Positions 43,001 to 58,000 of a stretch of 64,000 bases of DNA are shown piece after piece. Source of the DNA: Aliishimia sp965656085. GTDB lineage: Bacteria; Pseudomonadota; Alphaproteobacteria; Rhodobacterales; Rhodobacteraceae. How positions within the stretch are numbered: the first letter of the stretch is position 1; each line of letters starts with the position of its first letter. The notes beneath the pieces were generated by a model. The model did no database searches, was not told the origin of the DNA, and saw nothing but the letters and a program-made list of their open reading frames with translations. The DNA is taken from the NCBI GenBank assembly GCA_965656085.1, contig CBFHJA010000014.1:1-64000 (forward strand), written 5' to 3'. The position numbers were made by a program, and so were the translations under genes.

Positions 43001-46000
43001 CAGACGCTGGAACTGACGCGCGAGTTGACGCCGGTGCTGCTGGAAACCGATGTGGATGGCGCGGTGAGCCTCGTGGATCGCGGGATCTATGTCGAGGACG
43101 ATCAGGGCGGGTACTGGACGCTGGCGAGCGGTGCGCCGATCACCGATAGCGGCGGCGCGCCCATCGACCGCCCGACGATTTCCGATCTGCTGGCGCAAAG
43201 CACGGCGGCCGGGCAGGGCTGGCAGATGGAGCAGACATGGTCGCCCGCGACCCGCTCCGAGCCCGTGCAGTTCCGCGAGGAGGCGCCCTATCTGGCGCGG
43301 CTCGTCGAGGGCCGGATGGTCGTCGACGATTTCGGCATCCAGAACGTGGATGGCTCGTGGCGGCTGCATTCGGGCCGCGAGATCGTCGACGCCACAGGCG
43401 CGGTGATCGCCAGCCCGACGCGCGACGATATCCTCGCGCAGTCCCGCCAGACCGGGCAGGAATGGCGCACGGAATCTATCGACTACAACCCCTATGCAGG
43501 GATCGAAGTCGAGCATATCGGTGTGCGCGTCAATGACGGGATCGTGGTGGATTACACGGTCGAAGTCACCGATCAGGACGGCACCTTCTATGTCTGGGCA
43601 CGCAATCTCGACCGGGCGCTGGAGCTTCAGTTCAAGACCGGCGACAGCCGCGAGTTCGCGCTGCGCAATTTTGCGGTGGATTTCGACACGCTGGACGAGG
43701 TCAATTCCTCCGATGACAGCACCTACCGGGTCGAGCTGCTCACGCCCGGCCAGTTCCACTTCGCCACCTCGCTCGCAGGCGTCGATTTCCAGGAGGAGAT
43801 GCTGTCGGCGACGCTCGACAACGACACCGGGCTGATCGACTATAAGACCACGCCTGACGGCGATTACACGCTGTCACAGGTCGACTACGAGTCGGTGATC
43901 ACGCCGCTGATCGACCTCGTCGAGATCGCGTTCCAGCAATATGTGCTGATCAGCCGCCGCCTTGCGGTGCGTGTTGCGCTCCAAGACGGGCTGAGTGATT
44001 TTGCGCAGGGCATCGAATACGACCCTGAGGCCGATTTCTACCGCCCGACCACCGACCGCGAGCTTGCGCCGATGTTCGAGGCGATTTTCGCGGGCGCGCC
44101 GGGCAGCAACGCGGATGATGCGGTCTATGACTACCTGCAGACATGGGGCTTCTTCCTGCGTCTGCTCTATCCCGATTACGAGCCCAACGATGGCGAGTAT
44201 TTCTTCGAGGGCTCCGTGGAAGTCGATCAGGCGTCGATCTTCGCGAATGTGGTCACGGCCTACGAAAACCACCCCATCGACCTCGATATCTTTGCCGCCG
44301 CCAATGCGATGTTGGTCGATGAGACCCGGATCATCACCCATGAGGCGAGTGACAAAGAGGTTGTGAGCCGGGAAGGGGTGAATTTCTTCTATCTCACCGA
44401 AGGCAACCAGAACGTGGTCGGCAGCTATAGCGCCGATGCCGAGCTATTCGACGACAGCCAGCAGATCGACGTCTATGTGGTGGGCCGGAATTCCGGCGAC
44501 GATATCATCCTCGACCGCGATCTGGGCGATGATGACCAACTCCGCTTCGCGCATCTGCGCTCAGATGAAGTCAAGGCGGTGCGGGACGGCGAAGACCTGA
44601 TCCTGTTCTACAATGATGGTGCAAACTTCGTCCGCCTCACGGACCAGTTCCTCGGCGAGCGCAACACGCTCTTGGGGAATGGCGAGCGCACGCAGACCGG
44701 CGTGGACACGATTGTCTTCGCCGATGGCAAGGTCTGGGACCGGAGTCGGATGGCCTTCGAGGTGGTCGATTTCGAGCGCGCGGCGCAGGATGAGGCCGAC
44801 GCCTATTACGGTTCGGGCTCGGGCGATGTGCTCTTCGGAGGGCTCGGCAACGACTACATGAGCGGCGGCGCGGGCGGCGACACGTATATCATCGAGCGCG
44901 GCGACGGTCAGGACGTGATCGACGATCTGGGCAATTTCTCCTTTGGGCCGGTGCAGGCCGGGCTCGATTTTCTGATGTTCCGCGGCGAGATCTACAAGGA
45001 TTCCCTGCGCTTCACCCGTGACGGCGAAAGCGATGACCTGCTGATCACCCTGCTTGATGAGAACGGCGTGGAGACCGGCCAAACCGTCACGCTTGTTGGG
45101 CAATTCGGCGGCGTTCGGCTCAATCTCGGCGCGTTCGAAGAGGCGATCGGCTCCGATGACGGGCTCGATTTTGTCGCGCCGAACTTGATCGAGAAGATCA
45201 TTTTTGAACAAGACGGTGTCGTAGAATTCAACGAGATCATTGACGAGGTGATCGCCAATGCCAAGACCGATGGTGACGATGCGATCTATGGTCTGCTCAA
45301 CGACAACACGCTCGATGGCGGTGCCGGCGATGACTTCCTGAGCGGGAAGGCCGGGTTTGACACCTACATTTTCGGACGCGGTTACGGCCGCGACGTGATC
45401 CTCGACGATGATTTCGCTTCGGCCCTCTTCGACCCCAAGAAAGACCTTCTGCGCTTCACCGATGATCTGCGCTGGACCGACTTCACGTTCCTGCGTGATG
45501 GGGCCGGCGATACGCTCACGATGCAGGTCACCGGCACCGATGACGAAGTAATCCTGACAGACTTCGTCGAATACATCTTCCTCGTGAATTATGTGAATCT
45601 GATTGAGGATATCGAGTTCGGCGACGGGACCGTCTGGAACTATCTCAAGCTCCTTCAGCATTATGTGGACATCGCCAAGACCGATGGCGATGACGTCATC
45701 TACGGCTTTGAGACCATTGCCGACCGGCTCGACGGCGGGGCCGGTAATGACCGGCTCGAAGGGCAAAGCAACAGCGACACCTATGTGTTCGGGATTGGCT
45801 ACGACACCGACACGATCCGCGACGAGTCCGGGAACATCTGGTTCGGGGCAGGGATTGACACGGTCGAGTTCACTGGGCTCGACGCGTCCGACGTGGAGTT
45901 CTCTCGGACAGCGCTCGATCTGATCATCTCGATCAGGGGCACGGACGACACTCTGATCCTTGAAAACCAATATGTCCGCGCGGCCCAGCAGAGCTTCGCG

Positions 46001-49000
46001 ATCGAGTTCTTCCAATTCGATGACCGGGTGCTGGAATTCACCGATTTCAATCCCGAAGACATCGACCTCGTCGGCACGGACGCTGCAGAGACGATCACCG
46101 GCTCGAATTTCGCCGAGACCTTCGACAGCCGCGCCGGCGACGACCTGATGATCGGCGGCGATGGCGGGGATATCTACCTCTTCGATGCCGGCTATGGGCA
46201 GGACATCATCACCGACACGCGGGTGCGCGCATCCTGGAACGACCGGCAGGGCATTGTCGTACCCGTGGACGATATCGTCCGGTTCGGCGACGACATCACG
46301 CAAGCCAACGTCGTCTTCACCAAGGATGGCGATGATCTGGTCATCTCGATCACCGACCGCAGCGACACGCTGCGCATCCGCAACCAGTTCCTTGATATCG
46401 ATAACGGTGTGGAGCGCTTCGAATTCGTCGATGGCACCTTCCTGCTGATCTCCGATGTGGAAGAACAGCTCAACATCGAAGGCGGCAACCGGGGCGACAA
46501 CATCATCGAGGGCAATCCGGACACGCCCAACACGCTGGATGGGCGGCAGGGCGATGACACGCTGATTGGCGGGACGGCCGCCGACACCTATGCCTTTGGC
46601 GCGGATTACGATTTCGACCGGATTATCGAGCAACCCGACGCGGAGGGCGTGATCGACCGGGTGCAATTCGGGGCCTCGGTCACGCCCGATGCGTTGCGGG
46701 TGTCGCGGGACGGCGACGATCTGATCATTGATCTGGGCAATGGCGCGGATGTGCTGACCATCGTCGGCGGTCTGGCGAACACACGCGTCGAGGAATTCCG
46801 CTTTGGCGATGGGACGGTGCTCACTCTCGATGAGATCATCGACACGATGCTCACCGGGACCGATGCCGATGAGGCGCTGACCGGGCTCGACAACCGCGAC
46901 GATACGCTTTCGGGAGGCGCGGGCAGCGATGCGCTCGACGGCGGCGCGGGGGATGACACGTATCTGTTCGGCTATGGCGACGAGAATGACAGCATCACCG
47001 ACAGCGCAGGCATCGACCGGCTGGTCTTCGGCACCGGCACCGCACAGGACACCGTCAGCTTCGAGGAGATCGACGGCACGCTGCTGATCCGGCTTGCGGG
47101 CAGCGATGAGCGTGTCGCGGTCATTGGTGGCTATTCGGACAATGTGGTCGAGGTTTTCGAATTCGCCGACGGGACAGAGCTCAGCATCGAAGAGGTTCGG
47201 CTGCAGATCTACCAGAGCCAGACGACCAATTCGCAGGATGTGCTCGACACCGGCCTGTTCGAGGCCTCACTGTCGCTCGGGGCTGGTGAAGGGCACGATC
47301 TGATCATTCTGGCCGAGGGCCGCGAGGTCGTGTTCCGCACCGATGATGGCATCGACCGCTTCGAGATGGCGGATGGGGCGGTGAATGCCAAGATCATCGT
47401 GCCGGATTTCGGGTCCACTCTCGCGGAGGTGCGCCGCGCGGATGGCAGCAGCGACGATCTCATTGTCAGCTTCCCAAGCACCGGGGACCAGATCGTGCTG
47501 GCCGGGGCGCTCGGCGCGCGTCCGGTTCCGCTGATCGAGTTTGGCAACGGCGTGACATGGGACGCAAACGATCTGGCCACACGGGCGATTGCTGCGCAGA
47601 ACAATGATGGCAACAACACCGTGCGGGGCAGCGACCGAGACGACGTGATCGGCGCCGGGCCGGGCGATGACCGCCTTGTGGGGGGGCGTGGCGACGACCT
47701 CTACGAATACACGCGCGGCGACGGTCAGGATGTGATCGAAGACGTGCAGGGCTTCGACACGCTCAGCCTGATCGGCTACCGCCCCGACGAGGTGCGCGTG
47801 GAACGCTTCTCCGAGGAGCGCAACGACCTCATCCTGACTTTTGAGAACGAAGACGACATCGTGATCATCCGGAACGCGGTGATCGACCAGCTCACCTTCA
47901 GCGACGGCACCGTCTGGACCCGCGACACGCTGCTCGACATTGCCACGGCGATCGGCTCGGACACCGACGATCTGCTCATCGGCACCGCCGGCGACGAAAA
48001 CTATCGTGGCGGCTTCGGCAACGATCTGGTGATCGACGGGCGCGGCAGCGACGTCTACAACTTCGAACGCGGTGACGGGCAGGACCGGATCACGACCTTC
48101 GCCGCCGCCGACGGGTTCGGCACCATTGAGTTTGGCAGCACCATCGCGCTGGAGGATGTGAGCGCGAAGCGCGATGCGGAAGGCAACATTATCCTGCTCA
48201 TCGCGGGCGGCGACGACCGTTTGACGCTCATCGACCCGGTCGGCGATCCCGACGCGATCATCGGCACGCTTGCCTTCAGTGATGGACGCACATTGGCGCT
48301 GTCCGCGTTGGCGCGGGCGATCCCGGCCACCGAGGACGACGACCATATCATCGTTGCCTCGGGTCCTGTTGCAAGCCCGGCCGATCTGTTCGGGCGCGGC
48401 GGCAACGACTGGATCGAGAGCGGGCGCGGGAGCGACATTCTGCAAGGCGATCTCGGCAATGATCTGCTGCAGGGCCATAGCGGCAGCGACACTTATGTGT
48501 TTGCGCGCGGTGATGGGCAGGACGTGATCGAGGACATCGAAGAGGTCTCGGCGACGGCCATCGACACGATCCGCTTCGAGGCGGGGATTGCCCCCGGCGA
48601 GATCGAGTTTCTCTCCGTCGGGCCCACAGATCTTGTCCTCGGGATCACAGGCACACAGGACCGGCTGACGATCCGCAACATGTTCGCGTCCGTGGGCGAG
48701 GACGGGCGCATCGAGCGGATCGAGTTCGCCACAGGTGAGACATGGGATCTGGCGGAGATCGTGGCCCGGGCCGGTGTGGGGACGGCGAGCGATGACGATA
48801 TTGATCTGGGCCGTGGCAGCGCGCTCGATGCCACGCTTGCGGGCGGGTCAGGCAATGACAGGCTTGCCGGTGGGCGCGGGGATACGACCTACCTGTTCAA
48901 CCCAGGCGACGGGCGTGACATCGTTGATGAGGTCGATAACTTCAGCGCTTCGGTCGACCGGGTGGTCTTTGGGACGGGCTTCTCGGCGGATGATCTGGTC

Positions 49001-52000
49001 GCGGTGCAAACAGGCGGCGATCTGTTGCTGCGCTTTGTCGGCGCGGCAGATGAATTGCTGGTGCGGGGCCAGTTTTCACTGGTCCAAACGCCGATTGAAA
49101 CCTTCGAGTTCGACGATGGACGGGTGCTCGATGCGGCGGCGATCACGGCCGCGCTGGTCGATGAAGACGCGGCGCAACGGCTGCTGAGCCCAAGCGTGCC
49201 CAATGCCGACCCGTTCACCGACCCGCTGTTCGGTCTGGGCGGTGATCTTGGCGACGGCGGCGATGACAGCGGTACGGGCACGAGCACGCCGCAACTGCCG
49301 CGCACGCTCACCGCCACCGATGGTGTGGCGGAGGTGTTCGACTTCTTTGTGCCAGCCGTCGATGACGCCGCGCCGCTCACGACGATCGTGAGTTTCGAAA
49401 CCGGCGATCTGGGCGACAAGCTTGATATCCGTTTGGCGGATGGGCTGACCGGCACCGTTGTGGCGCAGCAGGAAGGCGCTGATACCTACGTCTACTTTGC
49501 CGATGAGGGCGTCTACAGCACGGCGGATGCGCGGCTGTTGATCCGGCTCGAAGGCGTCGCGGTAGGCGATCTGACCTCCGGCAATTTCAACGGCTCGCCT
49601 TTCGAGACCACTGAGCCGCAGACCATCGACGGGGATGGCGATCCCAACACGCTCACCGGTGGCTGGGGTGACGACACGCTCAGCGGCGGAAACGCGGATG
49701 ACATCCTGAACGGGGCTGAGGGCAATGACCGGCTGATCGGCGGCAATCAAAACGACACATATCAATTCAACATCGGCTTTGGCCGCGATGTGGTGGCCGA
49801 CGATGGCTTTGCGAGCAGCTCCGGGGCGGACAAGATTTCGTTCGGGTCGGGTCTCAGTCTCGACGATCTGATAGTGCTCGCCGAGGGCGACGACTTGATC
49901 CTGTCCTTTGCGGGGTCGCGCGACCAGGTGACACTTGAAGACACACTCACCAACGGCCGCTACCGGATCGAAACGGTGGAATTCGCCGATGGGCGCACGC
50001 TGAACCACGCCGATCTCTTCGCGCGGGCCTTTGCCGCAAGCGATGCAGACGACACCTTCCTGGGCGGGTATGACGCCGAGACCTTTGATGGCTTGGGCGG
50101 CAACGATGAGATCCGGGCGGGCGACGCCGAGGACACGCTCATCGGCGGAACTGGGAACGACTTCCTGCAAGGCGGCAACCAGAGCGATACCTATCTCTTT
50201 GAGGCTGGGTTCGGGCAGGACATCGTGTCGGACGACGGCTGGTCGAACCAGTCCACTGCGGATGTGATCCGGTTCGGGCCGGGTATCGCGCTCGAAGATG
50301 TGCAGGCGCGGGTCGATGGTGTCGATCTGGTGCTGACGATTGTGGGCACCGAGGACCGCATTCGCATCGAGAACACGCTCACCAACGACGATTTCAAGAT
50401 CGAGACCGTCGAATTTGACGATGGCCGCGCGCTGACCTATGAGCAACTGCTCGAACAGGCGTTCGCGCCGACAGATGACGACCAGACGATAACGTCCTTT
50501 TACGGCAGCCAGATCGTCGATGGCGGGGCGGGCAATGATACCATCTCGACCGGAAATGAGGACGACACGCTGACCGGCGGGACCGGCAATGACTTCCTGC
50601 GCGGCAGCAACCAGAACGATACCTACCTGTTCGAAGCCGGGTTCGGGCAGGACATCGTGTCGGACGACGGCTGGTCGAACCAGTCCTTCGCTGATGTGAT
50701 CCGGTTCGGGACGGGCATCGCACTCGAAGACGTCTCCGCGCGATTTGACGGCAATGATCTGGTGCTCAGCTTCGCGGGAAGCGACGACAGCATCCGGATC
50801 GAGCGCACGCTGAACGAGGCCGATTTCCAGATCGAAACGCTGGAATTCGACGATGGCCGGACGCTGACCTATGACCAACTCTTCGCCCTTGCCTACGCGC
50901 CGACCGACGCAGACCAGACCATCACGTCCTTCTATGACAGCCAAACCGTCGATGGCGGGGCGGGCAATGACACGATCTCCACCGGTAGTGAGGCCGATAC
51001 GCTGACCGGCGGGAGCGGCAATGACTTCCTGCGCGGTGGAAATCAGAGCGACATTTATAATTTCGATGTGGGGTTCGGGCAGGATATCGTCTCGGATAAT
51101 GGCTGGTCGAACCAGTCCTCAGAGGATGTGATCCGGTTCGGGCCGGGCTTGGAGCTGGCCGAGTTGCAGGTGCGCGCCTTCGAGGACGATCTGATCCTCT
51201 CCTTTACCGGGCGCGAGGACCGCATCGTCATTCAGAACGCGCTCTCGAATGCCGATTACATCATTGACAGCGTGGAATTCGACGACGGGCAAATCCTGAC
51301 CCATGCTGATTTGCTCGCGCGGGCTTACACCGGAACGGACGCAGATCAGGTGCTCCCTGGTACGATTGGCGCGGACACGATCGATGCTGGCGGCGGGGAC
51401 GATGTGGTCACTGGCGGCAACGCGGGCGACACGCTCTCGGGCGGCGACGGCTTCGACCGGCTCGAAGGCAATCGCGGCGATGACAATCTTGACGGCGGCG
51501 CAGGCAACGACGTTCTGCTCGGCGGCGACGAGGCCGACACACTCACCGGCGGGACCGGGGACGATCTGCTGATCGGCGGACAGGACGACGATGTCTACGT
51601 TTTTGGCGCGGGCTTCGGGCGCGATATCATCGACGAGGACAGCGGCTGGGCCAACAGCTCCGGTGCCGACCGGATCGAGTTCGCTGGCGCCTCCACCGAA
51701 TTCGAGATTTTCGTCGATGGGGACGATCTGATCCTGTCCGTGATCGGCACGCCCGACGAGGTACGTCTTGTCGGCACCATTGCGGGCGGCAACAAACGGG
51801 TGGAGTCCGTCCTGTTCAATGGGGATGGCGTCACGCTTGTCCACGACGATCTGATTGCCGCCGCCACGCCATGGCCGGGCCGTTCGGGCATCGAAACAGC
51901 CGGCGATCCGGCGGCCAATCTGCTGGAAGGCGGCGCAGGCGATGACACGCTGACCGGACTTGTCTCCGCGAGCACGATGCAGGGCAACGGCGGCAATGAC

Positions 52001-55000
52001 ACGCTCAATGGCGGCGCGGCTGGCGAGGTGCTCGACGGCGGGACCGGCAACGACCAGCTCGCGGGCGGCGATGGCAGCGACACCTATCTCTTCTCCGCGG
52101 GCTTCGGGCAGGACGTGATCGACGATGGCGGCGACAATGGCGGGACCAATGTCGATACGGTTGTCTTCGATGCCACAATCGCCCCGGACGATGTCACGGT
52201 CGAGCGCACGGCCGATACGGGCGGCGATCTGGTGTTGCTCTTTGCGGGCAGTTCGGACCGTCTGACCATCGTGGACGGTGCGGATCCGGCGGCGTCGTTT
52301 GGCGGGATCGATGAAGTTCGTTTTGACGATGGCACGGTCTGGAGCCAAGCTGATCTGATCGCGCGCGCGGGGCCGCTCAACCCGGGCGGTCAAGTTATTG
52401 AGGCGATCACCCTGGCCGTGGATGACACGCTGACCGGAACCGATGGCGCGGATCGCCTGAACGGAATCGATGGCAACGACACGCTGATCGGCAATGGCGG
52501 CAATGACTTCCTCGACGGCGGGGCTGGCGATGACAACTTCACCGGCGGGCCGGGCAATGATGTCATGGTTGACTTCGAAGGCACGAACACGTTCCGCTTC
52601 AGCGCGGGGTTCGGGCAGGACGAGCTGTCGACGGTGCTTTTCGGCCCGATTGATGGCGGGGGCTTTGAAGAAACGCCCCTCGAAGTGGAAGCCACCGAAG
52701 AGCTGACCTTCCCGGTTTTCACAATTGTGGAGTTTGACGCCACGATAGATCCGGCTGATCTGATCGTTTGGGACGTGTTTGAGTTCGACCAGGTCTGGCT
52801 GACCTTCGCAGGCACGCAGGACATCCTCAAACTGGACAAGCCGTTCGTGGATATCGAGGTCGGGTTCCAGACCAATGATCCGGTAGACACGGTGAATTTC
52901 CTTGCGGACGGCTCATCCTTCGGCTTCGCAGATCTGCTCGCACAGGCGGTTCCGCTTCCGGAGAACAGTGAAAGTGGCGATCTGACCGACAACACCTTCA
53001 CCGGCAGTGATGCCTTTGACGATTTTGACGGCGTGGCGGGAACGAATACCTACCTTGGCGGAGGCGGCAACGATTACATCCTTGGCGGCACCGGTTTTGA
53101 CGACATCACCGGCGGGCCGGGCGACGACTATCTCGAAGACTACGAAGGCGGTGCCGTCTACCGCTACTCCGCTGGTTTCGGGCAGGATGAGATCTTCAAT
53201 ATCCTCGACCCGAACGCGGTCTCTGCCATCGTCTTTGACGGCACGATTGCCCCGGCGGATGTGCGTGTCGAACAGGAGGATCCGTTCGGGGACTATTTCC
53301 TGAGGATCGCGGGGACAGAAGACGTCATTCGCTTCTTTGCCTTTGACGACGGAGAAGGCGGCGAATCCTACGGGATTGACGAGGTGCGCTTTGCCGACAA
53401 TACGGTCTGGACATCTGCCGATCTCGCGGCGCGGTCCGTTATTGTCCCGGTCACCCGCCAGGACGGGGATAATGTCCCTGTGCCGGAAGGTGGCGCGTCG
53501 GACGACACGATCACCGGGAATTCCGCCAGCAACACGCTGGTCGGCAATGACGGAAACGACACGCTTGACGGACAAAGCGGCGCCGACACCCTGATCGGCG
53601 GGAGCGGCGACGACCGGCTCACCGGCGGCTTTGGCGATGACACTTATCAGTTTTCGCTCGGCTTCGGGCAGGACCTCATCACCAATGGCGGCTGGAGTTC
53701 GGGCGACGACGCGATTGTCTTCGATGACACAATCGCTCCCGGTGACGTGGTCGTGGAGCTAGACCCGAGCGGGGAGAGCGGCGATATCGTGCTGCGGATC
53801 GCCGGGAGCGAAGACCGCATTATCATCGAGGGCCTCGAGTACGACTCGCATGTGGAATTCGTTATCTTCTCCGATGGCACGGTCTGGACTTACAGCGACA
53901 TTCTTGACCGCGCGGGGCTGCCTGACGGGCAAGAGGTCACCAATTCCTTCACCGACGACACGATCCTTGGAACCGCGCAGGGCGACCTGCTCGACGGTCT
54001 GGGCGGCGATGACGACATTCAGGGGCTTGGCGGCAACGACACGCTGATCGGCGGTCTCGGCAATGACCGGCTTGCGGGCGGCGCGGGTGACGATGCGCTC
54101 AGCGATCCGGCAGGAGACGAAACCTATGTGTTCAACCTCGGTGACGGGTTCGATACGATCACCGACACCGATGGTGCCGACAGGCTCGAATTCGGCCCCG
54201 GGATCGCGCCGGGCGATGTAACCGTCGCCGGACGCGACGGGAGCGACCTCGTGCTGCGCCTTGCAGGCGATGACAGGATCGAGATCCTCGGTGCGCTTGG
54301 CGATGCGGCGCAGGCCATCGAGGAGGTCGTCTTCGCAGATGGCACGATCTGGACCCGCGCGGACCTGATCGCCCGCGCCACGGCTGGCACCGATGCGGCG
54401 CAAACGCTGACAGGGTCTGAGCTTGGCGATGTGATCGACGGGCAGGGCGGTGATGACAGCATCGCAGGAGCTCTGGGCGACGACACGCTGACCGGCGGAG
54501 CCGGGTCCGACACGCTTGAGGGCGGCGAGGGGTCCGACACGCTGGAGGGAGGCGCCGGGCTTGATCTGCTGCTCGGCGGGGCCGGTGATGACACCTATCT
54601 CTACGGCCCGGCCAGCGGTCAGGACGAGATTTCAGAGACCTCCGGCCTTGATGCAGTGGCGATGGACGCGGCCTTCAGCCCGGCTGATTTCACCGTTCTC
54701 TATGGCGGTTCGGATGATCTCATCCTGCGCGTCACCGGCACCGATGCGCGGCTGACGATCAAGGGCGCTGTCAGTGACGCCGATGCGGTGGTCGAGGAAG
54801 TGCGCTTTGATGACGGCACAGTCTGGACCCACCAGATGCTTCTGGCGATGGCCGATGCCAATCTGGGTCCGGATGACGTTGTCACCGGCACGGCGGGCAT
54901 CGACGCCATCTCCACCGATCTGGGGGATGATCAGATCGACGCGCTTGAGGGCGACGATACGGTCGACGCGGGCGCGGGCGATGACACCGTTGAAGGCGGC

Positions 55001-58000
55001 GCGGGCAATGACCAGATCACCGCCGGGACCGGGAATGACAGCCTGACCGACAGCGCTGGTGATGACACCTATTTCTTCGCCCTCGGCGATGGTCAGGACA
55101 CGATCAGCGACCTGCAAGGCATCGACGCCATCGTGCTCGGCGCCGGGATTGTGCCGGGTGATGTTCGCGTTGTGCAGGACGGCCCGGACGATCTGGTGCT
55201 CCGTTTTGCGGGCAGTGAAGATCGCATCCGTCTCGAAGGGTCTCTGAGCGATCCGGCCAAGGCCATCGAGGAGGTGCGCTTCGACGAAGGCACGATCTGG
55301 ACCTTCGCGGACATGCTCGCCGCCTCACAGCAAAGCAGTGCAGGCCGCGATGTTCTCTTCGGGACGGGGATCGATGACACGCTCGCGGGCGGTGCGGGTG
55401 ATGACCAGTTGTCGGGCCTTGATGGCAACGACACGCTGTCTGGCGAGACGGGCGCGGACCTTCTGCTGGGCGGCGCGGGCGATGACACGCTCTCCGGAGG
55501 CACCGGGCCTGATGTGCTGCAGGGCGGTGCGGGCGACGACACCTATCTCTACGCACTGGGCGACGGCCAGACCGAGATCGACGACAGCGACGGGATCGAC
55601 CGTCTGGAGTTCGGCGCCGGATTGGCGCTTTCCGATCTGAGCGTTGCAAAAACCGCTGATGGTCTGGAGTTGCGTTTCGGCTCAACAGAAGATCGCATCA
55701 CGATCCGGAACGTGCTGGACGGAACCGGCACCATCGAAACCGTGGCCTTTGCCGATGGCACCACGCTGAGCGCGGCGGAGCTGCTTGCGCTCTCGACGCT
55801 CGGCACACCGGGTGCTGATAGCTATGTCGGCACAGATGGCGACGACCAGATGTTCGGACAGGCGGGCGATGATGCGCTTGAAGGTCTGGCAGGCGACGAC
55901 ACGCTGGAGGGCGGCGCCGATAACGACAGCCTCGACGGCGGGGCTGGGGCCGACACGCTCACCGGCGGACCCGGGGACGATGCCCTGAGCGGCGGCGAGG
56001 AGGGCGACACCTATATATTCGCGGCGGGCGATGGGATCGACGAGATCGACGACCAAGGCACCACGGGCACCGATACGCTGCGGATCGAAGGCTATGCGCT
56101 CAGCGAAATCCGGTTCAGCAAGACCGGGGCGGATGGGGTCGACCTGACGGTCCGCTTTGCGAGCAGCGACGACCGGATCGTGGTCACGGGCATGTTCGGG
56201 GCCGGTGAGGAAGGCCGGATCGAGCAGATCGAAATCGCACAGACCGGGGAGCTTCTCGGCTACAGCGATGTAGAGGCCCGCGTGCAGCCTGATATCGGGC
56301 TCAGCGGCGAGGTCTTCTACGGCGACGATGGCGACAATATCCTGACCGGCACCGATCTTGACGACTATCTCGAAGGTGGTGACGGGGCTGACACGATGAC
56401 CGGTGGGCTCGGCGACGATATCTTCAACGATATCGCGGCAGACGCGTTCACCGACACGATGACCGGCGGGGGCGGGCGTGACACCTATCGCTTCCTCCCC
56501 AGCTTTGCGGCCGATCCGTCCATTGCTTTGGATGTGATCACCGATTTCACCCCCGCCGACGCGGGCGACATTATCCGGCTGTCCGATTCCGTGCCGAACC
56601 CCTTCGCGGCGGGTAGTCTGCGCTTGACGCAGGACGGTGCCGACACGTTGGTGGAGTTGCTGGGCAGTGACGGGACGCCGCAGCCGCTTCTACGCCTTGA
56701 GGGCGTGACCGCGACTGAGCTGACAGCGGCTAATTTCGGCGGCGTAGCGATAGAGCCGCCCACCGACAGTGCGATCCGGGGCGACGAGGATGCAAACGCG
56801 CTGAGCGGCACCCCGCTTGACGACGAGATGTACGGCAATGGTGGGGCCGACACGCTGGTCGGGCTGGCAGGCAATGACCGGCTCGCCGGTGGCGCGGATG
56901 GCGACGCGATCGAAGGCGGGTTTGGGGATGACCTGATCGCGGGTGAGGCGGGCAACGACACGCTCTTGGGCGGTGCGGGCAACGATATCCTCTCCGGCGG
57001 CGCCGGTGACGATACCTTGCGCGGCGGTGACGATCTCGCGGAATTCAGCGGCGATAACATCTTCGATGGCGGGATTGGCGACGACAGGCTGATCGGCGGG
57101 GAGGAGAACGACACGTTCCTTTTCGGCGCCAATACGGGCGAAGACCTGCTCAGCGACACCGGCGGGATCGACAAGATCGTGTTCGATGACACCGTTGCGG
57201 CGGCGGATGTGCAGGTGGTGCGGTTCGGCACCGATCTGGAGTTGCGCGTCACCGGGGGCGACACGCGGGTGCGGATCGAAGGCGCACTTGCCGAGCCGGT
57301 CTCCACGGATATCGAAACCGTCGAATTCGACGATGGGACGATCTGGCAACGGGCCGACCTGCTGGCGCGGGCGATGCTGCCCACCGAGGGCGATGACGAC
57401 CTGCTGATCCTGACGGGCACGGAGCTGAATGGGCTTGGTGGCAATGACGTGCTGACCGGCACAGAGGCTGCGGAGATCTTCTCGGGCGATGCGGGCGATG
57501 ACATTCTGCGCGGCGAAGGTGGGGATGATATTTACCGCTTTGGCCTCGGGGATGGGCAGGACCGGATCGAGGATGGCGACGGCGCGAACGTCCTGGAGTT
57601 GGGCGTTGGCATTGCGCCGGCCGATCTGCGCGTTGTGCCGGGGCTTCAGACCATTGTGCTCGAAGTGATCGGCACCGGCGACCGCATCGATCTCGGCCAT
57701 CCGCCCGATCCGGGCATGGCCCTGCGCGAAGTGCGTTTCGACACCGGCGAGGTCTGGACCGCGCAGATGCTCGTGGACATGGCGCTTGCTGCGACGGCGG
57801 GCGATGATGTGATCCATGGCTCCGAGGCGGCGGAGACGCTGACCGGCGATGCGGGCGACGACCGGCTGGTGGCGCTTGGCGGTGACGACGATCTGACGGG
57901 CGGGACGGGTGTGGACCTGCTCGAAGGCGGGCTCGGGGACGATACCTACCGCTTCGCGATTGGCGACGATCAGGATCGGATCGTCGATGGGGGCGGCGAC

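Noticed and set aside
44561..46666. Minus-strand open frame of 701 codons, and similar ones at 49076-50944, 42179-43759 and 51119-52393
   Set aside because: Same reason: shadows of the repetitive coding strand with no family resemblance, ribosome-binding site or codon pattern of their own.
49649..51376. Possible CRISPR-like direct repeats
   Set aside because: Repeats are in-frame coding units of 432 bases without unique spacers of constant length, so they are protein repeats.
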